Below are positions 23,494 to 32,448 of a stretch of DNA of 64,000 bases, piece after piece; position 1 is the first letter of the stretch, and each line of letters starts with the position of its first letter. The position numbers and the translations under genes are program-made. The DNA is from Guillardia theta CCMP2712. Its lineage: Eukaryota > Cryptophyceae > Pyrenomonadales > Geminigeraceae. Location: contig NW_005434653.1 in NCBI RefSeq assembly GCF_000315625.1, positions 546,386 through 610,385 of the forward strand. Direction: 5' to 3'. The notes under the pieces are model-generated. The model saw only the letters and a program-made list of their open reading frames with translations, did no database searches and was not told the origin of the DNA.

Positions 23494-24824
23494 ATGCAGA
23501 GGTAAGTGCGAACGTGAAGGAGAGGGGAGTAAGTGGGTAGTGGAGCAAGGAGAGGAGGCAGGTGAAGTCAAGATGTTGAATGAAACAAACCTGTGCGTGG
23601 TGGTCAGAGGAATCCTGTCTGAGTGAGCCTGTAGAATTTGAACGGCAGTTGCCCTACTTGCCTTGCTCGTATGATCCTGTTTTGAAATGGTGCTAACTTT
23701 CCTGGCTTTTGTTTGATTCGCAGCTCTCCGAGATATCTGCTGGTTGCATCAGCACTTGCACTATGTGCCGTGGTTGCACTGTTCGCGCTGGCCTCTGACC
23801 AGTATCAAACGTTGATGAACAACGACAAGGGCGAGCTTGAACAAGTCAACCGCAAGGCAGTCGCAGAGTTGCAGCAGATGTTGAAGAAGCAGTCCTCCAT
23901 GGACGTGAAGGAAGCTCAGCTCTTCCAGGAGATCAGGACTAGCCAGAAGAAGTCTGCTGTGCATGCCGCTGCTCAGAAGAAAGCTGCTACCCTCTCAGCA
24001 CCCAGCGGGGCTGTTTCCCTTGGGATGGTCTCGTCTTTCGAAACCAGGAATCCTGAGATGACAGAGCTCCACATGTCTAAAGTTGAGAGGCTGAAGAAGG
24101 AGCTTGCTCAGGCAGAAAAGGAGGCGGCTGCGAAGAAGCAACCGAAGGTCTGCTTTCGCATCGATGTAGTGTTGCCTCACCATCCGCAGGTTGCCAAGAA
24201 AGTGAATTCCGCAAAGCCAAAATCACCGCTCCAGAAGCTTAAAGATCAGGAGGGGAAGCTGGTGATTTGAACTATGCTGGCAATGCCTAACTTGTCGGAA
24301 CCTGACCAACTTGTTCATTGAAGGTCACTGCTGCTGAGTTCAAGCAGTTGAATCCTCAGCAGGCCAAGAGTGAAGACACCAAGATTGCCAAAGAAGCAGG
24401 TTGGCGCATTGCAGAGATCTTTAGATCGATTCTGACAACCCCTGGGATCAGGAATGAAGAGCATGGGATGGATGGGAAGCAAGTCCTATATCGACAACAA
24501 GGTATTGGTAACACAAGTGTACGATACGTTGACATCAAGTTCAGCTCAAGTCCCTCAATTGTGATCCTTCCAACTTCGTGTGCACGGGAACACCAGAACA
24601 AAAGAAAGAGGTGGACATTCGTAGTACTTTAGCGTGGCTGTTATCTTATTTTGTTCCAGGCTTTGAAGATGATCAAGCAAATTATGAAGGGGATTCAAGG
24701 AGATTCCAAGCAGGTTTCGTTTACATTTTGAACTTGGATCATTTGTGAGTGACCAATCATGCATCAGGTAAACGCATACGGCTGGAAGGAAGAGCACGCA
24801 TTGCCGCCTGCCCCTAAGATGTAA
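23494..24824 (+). CDS. Small signal-anchor coiled-coil protein
   Basis: My six-exon model is 23494-23501, 23724-24147, 24190-24261, 24324-24482, 24660-24713 and 24768-24824, giving 257 residues. The first coding exon is only ATGCAGAG, followed by a consensus GTAAGT donor; without it the large exon has no ATG. The product starts MQSSPRYLLVASALALCAVV, a signal-anchor helix, followed by Gln/Lys/Ala-rich coiled-coil (VAELQQMLKKQSS, ERLKKELAQAEKEAAAKK). The tail ends HALPPAPKM. All phases close. I do not recognise a family; it is likely a type II membrane protein facing a lumen or the outside. The short first exon rests only on splice signals and frame. Confidence 0.6.
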
Positions 24825-25609
24825 AGATATGTTACTTATTTCCTCCCTATTCCCTCGATTTCTCAAACATAAATTGCTCTACGACACTTTAGTAGTGTGG
24901 TTTCCGGAGTTCTGATGCCTCGTGATGATAACACTAGCACATCTCTGAGTGTTCAACTACAGACCGGTCGTGCGGCGGCCAGTCACCGGGCCCGTAGTAT
25001 GAGTCGAACACCCCGGCCCGCCAGCTCCGAGGCCCCTCCGCGACCGAGTCGGAGTACGGTCGGCAGCGCGGCCCGGCCCATCGGCGCCCGGCGCGCCGGG
25101 GCTTGCCCCGGTAGTCTCACCAGTTGCCGCGCCAGTACATGATTGTCCTCGTACTGATTTTTAACTTAACTTTGAGTAAAGAGATTGAGTCAGGGTTGGG
25201 GTCCATGGAGGGAGCTCCCAAGCTCCAGGTAAAAAACATCGGAAATAGAGCAGACCACCCCCTCTGAATTCGTACCCCTTCTTTGACCAAGTATGAGTTG
25301 GAAGAATTGGGGTACTTGAGGTAGGAGGGGGTATATAATCGTTGCCGCGCGGAGCGGGAGACACGCAACGGGTGAGCCATGCTTACTTAGCAATGCTGTG
25401 TGATGAAAAGATGTGAAGATATGGACTTGAGAGCAATGCTTCCTCTGTGATTCCTAAAGCTTGAAATCTCTTTCTTGTTCAAGTACTCACTGTAAAGTTG
25501 AGGCACTGAACATACTGTTCTTTAATGTTTATTGAGCCCCACGATGTGTAACTCAATACATGTGGTAGCTGAATTAATGTTTTGCATTTTCTGATATAGA
25601 GGTTGCAGA
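24825..25609. other. Gene-poor stretch with GC-rich island A
   Basis: No supportable gene. A GC-rich island with many short palindromes lies at about 24960-25140. After it, 25150-25380 has GGTGGGGT/ACCCCCTC words. The region 25380-25600 is AT-rich and could hold the promoter or a 5-prime untranslated exon of the next small gene, since TTGCAG, a possible acceptor, precedes its ATG. Confidence 0.5.
24960..25140. repeat. GC-rich palindromic island A
   Basis: Composition jumps sharply to mostly G and C, with words such as GCCCGGCCC, GGCGCCCGGCGCGCC and GAGTCGG. Islands B-E share these words. Open frames across it are compositional artefacts. Confidence 0.5.
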
Positions 25610-25780
25610 ATGTTCGCTCTCCTTTTCGATCTTGAGGACTACGCCACCACCTACCGCGCCACCCGCGATGCCTACTTGAAGGCTGCCAACGAGCTCAAGC
25701 TCGCCACCGGCCCCTACAAGGCTGCCCGTGACGCCTACGTTGCGGCCACCGCCACCTACACCAAGTCCCTCTACGAGTAA
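25610..25780 (+). CDS. 56-residue tyrosine/alanine-rich small protein
   Basis: ATG at 25610 and TAA at 25778-25780 give 56 residues in one exon, below usual ORF cut-offs. Codon choice is extreme: almost every codon ends in C or G (GCC, TAC, AAG, CTC), unlike the AT-rich flanks, which suggests a real and highly expressed gene. The protein contains an internal repeat: YRATRDAYLKAA (residues 15-26) and YKAARDAYVAAT (36-47), likely two amphipathic helices. No signal peptide is evident and no family is recognised. TTGCAG directly before the ATG could be an acceptor after a non-coding first exon. AATAAA-like sequence (GGAATAAAAC) lies about 20 bases after the stop. It could instead be the last exon of a longer gene. 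Confidence 0.68.
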   Translation: MFALLFDLEDYATTYRATRDAYLKAANELKLATGPYKAARDAYVAATATYTKSLYE

Positions 25781-26165
25781 ATGTAAAGATCGGAAGTGGA
25801 ATAAAACTTTTAAAATGTCAGCTTTTTGTCTTGTGTTTGATAGCTTGGATGTACATCAATCGTTTGTGTCGTTCTCCTTTGTTCATCGTTTCTATGATTA
25901 TTCTCTGGTGGATAATGGTAGAAAATCTTGAATATTCAGAATTTCGAATCTAAGATGAAATTCATGCACACAACACATGACGATTTTCGTGTGCAGGAAA
26001 ATAGAGAAGTGAAAAATTCACTGTCGTAGACCCACTTTACCGATAGTGGATGAATTTGAACAGTAGTAGACCCACTTCGCAGGTTTACATGAAAACAATG
26101 CCAACTGTAGTTACAAACAACACACAGACTCATTAAAGATGCTCTAGCCATTTGTGAAAAGCTAA

Positions 26166-26561
26166 TTACTTGAGGAAGGGTCCGTGAATAAATGCGTTGA
26201 TGCAGGAGATTCGGTTGCTGCAGGACAATCAAAACCTGTCGGAATCGTTTACAGATTTTACCTCAGGTGGTCGAATTCGTCAACGCAGTAATCAATGTTC
26301 TTGAGGTTCATGTAGATGTTAGGCCATCTAACGAGGCGACGTGAGATTCTTCAGGAACATTGAGAACACAACAAATTACGTTTGGTAAGAAGATCCAGTA
26401 GGTGGAACGTAACCGGGTGGTGGCATCTGTTGACATATCAAAAAAAAACAGCTCAAGACTTGGATGCTTACTGGAACTCCGCCGTTCATCATGTTAGGGC
26501 GCCAGTTTTGCGCCTTGTTTCCACTCGATGAGGAGGAAGCTTCTGTGAGAATAGAAAACAT
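26166..26561 (-). CDS. 91-residue unknown small protein, four exons
   Basis: Exons on the minus strand are 26561-26472, 26426-26380, 26348-26262 and 26217-26166; phases fit and the frame closes with TAA. The product begins MFSILTEASSSSSG, has a Pro/Gly linker (MPPPGYVPPTG) and a conserved-looking segment SRRLVRWPNIYMNLKNIDYC, then ends HGPFLK. Introns are 45, 31 and 44 nt; the 31-nt one is unusually short, but without it the frame stops. CAG sits just before the ATG, so an upstream non-coding exon is possible; the frame also opens upstream to an ATG at 26588. No family is recognised. Confidence 0.5.
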
Positions 26562-28704
26562 CTGCAGAAGAAGTTTAAAACCGAACATAAAACCAACTGG
26601 AATGGTGAATATCAGAATATTTGGAAAGGTTGAAATAAAGGATGAATCATTTCAATGGTAGTAGTAGGAACATTCGCCCTTGCTAATGAGCCACAACCGG
26701 TCATAAAATTGATTTTTGGTATTTCGTGGCGGAGATTTACAGTGTAGAAACGATACTGTTTCTCTCATTCCTTAGATTTTTGAAAAAGATTTCATCAGAT
26801 TTAAGCAGTTGAAGGGTTAACATGCTCTGCTTGTTTGTTCTGAGTATTTCTCGACATGACTTCCAGTCCTTTGTCCTACTTATATTGAAATTTAGCTAAG
26901 GATGTCTAAATATCCTGTTTCGCAGCTCACATATAGGAACCTGCATAGAAAATATATCCCTAACTCCTTCTGGGGTACTCTTATCTGTACAGTGTGCCTG
27001 TTGAAGAATTCCTGTGGGGCTCAGAAAGTCTCAAGAACACTACACTCTTGAGAATGAATGTGACTGCCTGTCCCTACCTGTTCAGTTTCGTTTCCTCTCA
27101 TCGTGAGCGTCTACCATATGCTACCAGCTTCAACATGCCCGATCAAACGCCTATCTTGCGAAGATGTTCGATCACAATCGCACTACAACTTCTGATACTC
27201 ATGGCATATTTTCAAGTAGCCCGACCGTGAGAGGGCCACAACAAAGCTAATCATCGTACTGGGATGCTCTTGGTAGCTATGAAATGATCAAATTGCTTGC
27301 AGACTCATGCTCCTCGTCCTCAGCTCGACCTCGACTAGTCCGTTGACATCAGAACACAATGATCCGCATGGCGAAAGGGCTTGGCTGAGTAGTCAGTAGG
27401 CTATTTCCGGCAGCGGCCCTACAAAGAGTACCCCACCCTACACAACTTAAGTCCTAACTGAACCTAAAAAGTAGTAGGGTATAGTGGTGACTAGCGCACT
27501 GGACTACGGAAGCCTGGGCCGAGCCTGTTGCCGCCCCGCCGGCTCAGGGCCGGCCGGCCGGCGGCGCCGCGCGGTCCGACCGTCACTAGTACCGTCGCGG
27601 CCAACGTTGGCGGCGGGCTGAGCCGGGCCACCCGCCGGGTGACCGTGCCCGCTGCAGCGGCCTGGCAGTACCGTACGGTCGGCACCCGGTGCACCGTGCC
27701 GCAGGTCCGAGGAGCCGGGGCTGCCATGCCATGATCATGAGTCAGTGATGGTCACCCGGGGTGACCGTACTCCGGGCCCCGGGCTCTCACAGTCACGGCG
27801 TGTCGCCGCGGCTGCACTGCCCCCGGCAGCGGCAGGCCCCGGCCCCGCGGCGTGACTCAGACCCGGGCCGCAACTTTCAACGGCACATGGCACTGCATCA
27901 TCGCGGCATTCCGTACCAAGTCCTTCAAGTACACAGGCTACCCCCCGCCGTAGGCTGCCGCACTGCAGGCTGGTGAGGTTCCGACTGAGGCGGGCCCTCG
28001 GTCCTCCCGACAACCCCGACACTGCTGAGCAGGCGGTACGGTAGGTCCGTCGGGCCTGTACGGTCCGGCCTTGCTACCCTGACCCCTCCTTTGAAGACAG
28101 TAATGACCCCACCCTAGGGTGTTACCGTAGCCTTTCCGAGTTGCTTCCCCTCGGAAGCTTCACTACTACTACTACTGCGCCCTCACAAAAAGAACCAGGA
28201 CCCCGACCCCCCTCCCTGTTGCCACTCCGACCTACCCCACCCCACAGTCCTAGTGGAGGATACCCCCATCTATTAGCTCAGAAGTGTCATCATCGGTCTA
28301 CCCCACCACTGGCCAGGGGAAGGGTCTACGATCCCGGCGCAATGCAGCACTATCATGCTGCAGCACAACCTTGCTCAAGGCCATCGCGATGAGATGTCCA
28401 TGCAAACCTCAAATCTTCTTTCACCTCCTTTCTGTAGCTTTGTTGTCAGTGCTGTCAGAACCATGAAGCGCTTATGAAGTCGTGATCATTGCTCGAGTGC
28501 TGTCGAATCATTCTGAGTACTGTAGCACGATTGACTGGCATGATATTCACTGAATTCACCCAAGATTGCAACTGTGTGTTGTCCATTACACTCTCGTATC
28601 AGTATTGATAGTGTACAATGGAACCTCAAAGATTCGACTTTTGTAAAATCACTTTTTTAACTACTTGTTCTGCAGGTTTGTTTCGATTCCTTCGCCACCA
28701 CATC
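26562..28704. other. Gene-poor 2.1-kb region around island B
   Basis: No gene is supported. The stretch 26600-27420 is AT-rich with only short open frames. Words such as AGTACCCCACCC and CCTACCCCACCCC recur at 27430, 28100 and 28230. GC-rich island B occupies about 27490-28030. From 28100 to 28700 I see nothing beyond short frames. Confidence 0.5.
27490..28030. repeat. GC-rich palindromic island B
   Basis: The strongest of five such islands. It contains many short perfect palindromes, for example CCAACGTTGG, ACCGTACGGT, GCCGGCCGGCCGGC and CGGGCCCCG, plus GGTCACCC/GGGTGACC pairs. Edges are abrupt against AT-rich DNA. The frames within it (27491-27727 and others) are low-complexity and unsupported. 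Confidence 0.6.
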
Positions 28705-30869
28705 ATGCTATCTTCGATGAGCACGTTGAGGTTTCCTAAAACGGGGTCTTCAACAAAACGAGAAAGTTCAAAACCAGCAGAGACACATGCTGCTCAGAAT
28801 ACCCAGAGGTATTACGGTCTCTGCTTAACGAAATTCTTTCGGACTGAATTGTGCTTCCAGTCGAGCCCAGGAAAATAGGAGAGTCTTGGTTCAAAACTCA
28901 CCGTCGTCAAATCAGATTCAACCCATCGAATGGATTCAGAAAATATCAATGACCACGGGATTGCCTTATTTTTTCAACGTGGTCACTGGGCAGAGTACCT
29001 GGCAGCTTCGCGTCGCAGGTAAGCGGAGGGTTTGGGCGTCATGGCGAGAAATGAGTCCTGCTCCAGGGAGTCAGGGCATGTATTATGATTATAACGCTCA
29101 GAGAGACTTAGCATACAACAGACCGTTGCAAATTGAATCTGGTATCGCCATGCCGTTCCAACCTTATCCCGTGATCCCTGCGGAGCAAGTGATTCCTCAT
29201 GCGTGCATTGCGCAATGCTGACCCGACATGTAGGGGTATTACGTACATGCTCAACCCGTGAATGTCAAGAGTACGAATCACATTGGAAACCAGGAAGAAC
29301 GAGTGCATGTGGAAGCTCCCAAACCGAAGGCGAATTCAGTATTGGCTGCTGACAGCATCCCGCTGGAAGTCAGGTCTCAGCATAATAACAAGACTACTTC
29401 CGAACAAAGAAACATTGCCAAGCAATCCGTCAATCCGAAACCAAGTGCAGAAATTCAGGGTTCACATTTCGTAAGTCCTGCTGCTGCTACCTTAGGAAAC
29501 CACACCAAGGTTGTGCCAAAAAAGAATCCACCTAATGGAGCACCTGTGCCGAGCTACCAAACCCTTCAAATAGCGAAGGATGATTCCAAGAGCGTGCTTG
29601 CTATGCTTGAGGACGGCTCAACACAGGTTGGTCAACATTCTTGCCTGTAATCATATCGTACATGACTTCCCATTACAGTTTCCTGGTCGGAAGGGGATTT
29701 CCCAGCGCAGTGTTTTGGACCAGGCAGCTCCAAGCGCACAAGGAGAAAAGTTCACGTCGTAAGTGTTCCCTTTGAAAACCGCCATGTAGATTCATTCTGT
29801 GCCTTGCAGTCCCCAATCGGCTGAGTCGCGCGGGAATTGCAGAGCCTGTGGCAGGGAGGTGAACACTCCTGTGGCATAGTAGCTACAATCGACCGATGCC
29901 GGCAGGTACTTACCAGCCAAGCAAGAGTCTGTGAAGAAGGATCCTACTTTCACTCTGAGTGCCATGAAATATTGGTGGAAGCGATAGAAACTGCTAAGAG
30001 AGAGGCACGCGAGAAGACGATCGCACAGCTTCATGCCAACAAGGTTACAAAGCTCACCATCTCTGAATGAACAGAGATTGACTCAGTCAACTCAGGGCAC
30101 TGACATGTCAAACTTCACTCGAACAATCCAACAGCCGATTCTAAACACTGACAATCGAAGAGACATGTACCTTCACATGTTTGATTGTTCAAGAAATGTT
30201 TGTTGAATGGATGCATCAGGCAATCGGAAGCATCTAAACCTCAAAGCCGTGGACCTTGCGGAATATGTGGAGAGCAGGTAAAGCTTCAGGCTTGTTGTTT
30301 GCTGCCATTAATATGACGGCTGCTACAGGTTCTGACCATTCATACGCGAGTGTGTGCGGAAGGGCAATACTACCATAAGGACTGCTACGGGACGGTGGAA
30401 CCTCAGATTGTGGATACGCCCCAAGTGAAGCAGGTGAAGCCAACCTATCGTCTGCGATCCCTCCATGACTTGCGGCAAGGCTTCTTCCTCAAGCATCCCG
30501 AGAACATTGCGCGTGTCGAAGTCACTGGCATCACGCATTCCTGAAACGATCAAGGAGTCTCCTTCACCCCGGAAGGGTGGCCCACCCCTCGATGACTTCA
30601 ATGATAGGTACATCTGACGATGTCATTCCAAGCTCTCTGATTCATGCTCTTCTGTAATCTGCAGCAATGAAATGGCGGCTCCTGTGCCTCAATCCCGTGG
30701 TTTCTGCCCTGTGTGCAACCAGGAGGTTTGCTTTGCTCGATTTTCAACTGCCACTTGCCTTGACTTCTCGCTCCAGGTCCTTACAAGCCAAGAAAGGACG
30801 ATGGACGCAGAGCAGTTGTATTATCACCTCGACTGCTTCAACAACAAAACAGAGACAAGCGCTCAGTAG
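28705..30869 (+). CDS. WW-domain protein with three half-LIM zinc fingers
   Basis: The start is MLSSMSTLRFPKTG. A later exon holds a WW domain: IEWIQKISMTTGLPYFFNVV then TGQSTW, with both Trp and the aromatic FFN present but the usual final Pro replaced (WQLR). A Tyr-rich exon and a long Lys/Pro/Ser linker (29237-29625) follow. Three zinc-finger units have the pattern C-x2-C-x(about 18)-H-x2-C, the first half of a LIM domain: CRACGRE|VLTS...YFHSEC, CGICGEQ|VLTI...YYHKDC and CPVCNQE|VLTS...YYHLDC. Each is split by a short intron directly before VLT. The stop is TAG at 30867-30869. WW and LIM modules bind proteins, so an adaptor or scaffold role is likely (inference). Boundaries of the linkers between fingers are uncertain. 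Confidence 0.75.
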
Positions 30870-30989
30870 AGCACGAGTCCGACACCGTTGGACCCTCACG
30901 TTTGGAAAGTCAATCGACAAATGGAGCCCTTAAATACTTTTGGTGCAAGCACATCAACCTCGTAGACAGAATACATTTGTATTGTACTC

Positions 30990-32108
30990 TCAGACATATA
31001 CTCTCCTATCATGCAGGTTGTCGAAAAACTTGAAAACACCTTCCATGGCCATGATCGCGACCCTATTCTGTTCTGAAGTACCAGAGCTAGTCAAGCAGAT
31101 CGGATCGTCTTCCGTGAGTGGACGCACGCCTCTTCCGAATATGTCATCATCTTTTGACAAGATGGCTCCCAACGGTTTGTCACTTCTCACCCAGTTGCGG
31201 CATCGCCCAGCAAGAAAGGCTTTCAACTGCTCCTGTACATTGAAGGGATACCAAGTACCTGTGTGTGCCCCGTCGATCAGTGCAATGCCCGCACATCGTT
31301 CTATCATGGACTCTTGTCGGTGCTGGAGCAAAGTCAGAACACTCTTCCCGCCGAGACCATGGCCGATGAAGAAGATTTGTTTTGCACCCTCCTTCTGAAT
31401 CACGTGGTCCCACGCACAGAGCACGTGCTCGCTAGAGGCCACGTCGTCCGGCATCGGATCGTTCTCGCATGAGGCTGGGTCCAGAAGGATAGCAGCCCAC
31501 TTCCTTTCTCTGATGCGCTCCATGTAAGGAGCAACACTGCCTTCCTCCAGGCTGCCATTGATGCATGCCCTACGAGACCATTGGCCTGTACGTGCTGAAC
31601 CTGATTTATGCACGATGACGACCATGACTTCGGCAGTCTCTAAGTCATCTGTGACTAGAACCTTTGGAATCATAGCGCCAACGCTCCTCTGTCTGTCTGA
31701 AAGCAAGAGACAAGCTCTTTCCGGCTTCAGCTCCTTCATCCCCTGCCGCAACAGCAGGTTGAGGACATATTCCCTGACAAAGCTTGCGAGCACCTCGTAG
31801 TGCTCTTCTCCCTGGAAAGTGAAGGGAGATCCATCGTCTACAGCAACAAGTCGAGTGGAGAAGAGAACACGAGGAAAGTCAGATGCGCTGTCAGGTGAAG
31901 GGTTTGAATTTGCATACGTCCTGTATTCGTACCCCAGGTCTTGCAGAGTCAACCGAACGAACTCCCCTGTCTTGGTGGGGCTCCCTCCTACTGGATGCTG
32001 AGAGAGAGCATAGAGATTTGCCATCTTCCTCCTTATCGCTCTCCTGTGAATCCACTCCTCCGCTGCCGCCAGGCATGAAGCTGCTGCTGCTGCCGCCGCC
32101 CACTGCAT
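30990..32108 (-). CDS. Arb2/FAM172-like alpha/beta-hydrolase-fold protein
   Basis: A single exon of about 372 residues from the ATG at 32108 (MQWAAAAAAASCLAAAEEW); MANLYALSQ at 32024 is an alternative start. The open frame upstream to 32318 runs into GC-rich island C and is rejected. The Arb2 pattern is visible: WAAILLDPAS, SSEHVLCAWDHVIQKEGAKQ, then IFFIGHGLGGKSVLTLL at the nucleophile elbow, and IALIDGAHT. Arb2-domain proteins include the fission-yeast Argonaute-complex factor Arb2 and FAM172A (established). The elbow reads GHGLGG where a serine (HSxGG) is usual, so hydrolase activity is doubtful. The gene lies downstream of the caspase-pseudokinase gene on the same strand. Confidence 0.75.
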   Translation of the reverse strand: MQWAAAAAAASCLAAAEEWIHRRAIRRKMANLYALSQHPVGGSPTKTGEFVRLTLQDLGYEYRTYANSNPSPDSASDFPRVLFSTRLVAVDDGSPFTFQGEEHYEVLASFVREYVLNLLLRQGMKELKPERACLLLSDRQRSVGAMIPKVLVTDDLETAEVMVVIVHKSGSARTGQWSRRACINGSLEEGSVAPYMERIRERKWAAILLDPASCENDPMPDDVASSEHVLCAWDHVIQKEGAKQIFFIGHGLGGKSVLTLLQHRQESMIERCAGIALIDGAHTGTWYPFNVQEQLKAFLAGRCRNWVRSDKPLGAILSKDDDIFGRGVRPLTEDDPICLTSSGTSEQNRVAIMAMEGVFKFFDNLHDRRVYV

Positions 32109-32139
32109 TTCGTACCTCTGATCCGTGAGTGTCAGGATA

Positions 32140-32425
32140 AAGTATCCGTGAGTATCCGTGAGTATCCGTGAATCATCCAGAGTAATGATGCCCGGCCCGC
32201 CGCGGCCGCGACCGTCGGACCGGGAGCCTGTCTCAGTACTCCGACAGGTCAGCGCCGCGGCGACCCGGGGCAGTCGGGCCGGGCCGTCAGAAGCCTCCGA
32301 CCGTACACTGAGAGTCAAGTAACGGTTGAACTTTAGTAGGATCTCACTGTCCGACGGTCACACTCAGTCACGCACAGTCACGGTAACTAAGGTAACTTAG
32401 TAAGTTTACTGGCGCCGCTCTGCCC
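32140..32425. repeat. Short direct repeats and GC-rich island C
   Basis: GAGTATCCGT-type units of about 11 bases repeat at 32140-32172, followed at about 32185-32300 by GC-rich sequence sharing words (CCGCGGCCGCG, ACCGTCGGACCGG) with islands B, D and E. GTCACGGTAACTAAGGTAACTT follows as short mirrored words at about 32380-32400. It lies between the Arb2-like start and the end of the pseudokinase exon. Confidence 0.5.
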
Positions 32426-32448
32426 GGGTGGCAGACTAGGTTGAGACC

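Noticed and set aside
27491-28022. ORFs in GC-rich island B
   Set aside because: Open on both strands because stop codons are rare in GC-rich DNA; composition is Gly/Arg/Pro/Ala without motif.
32109-32318. Upstream extension of the Arb2-like protein
   Set aside because: It translates GC-rich island C and short direct repeats; the protein-like composition begins only at the ATG at 32108.
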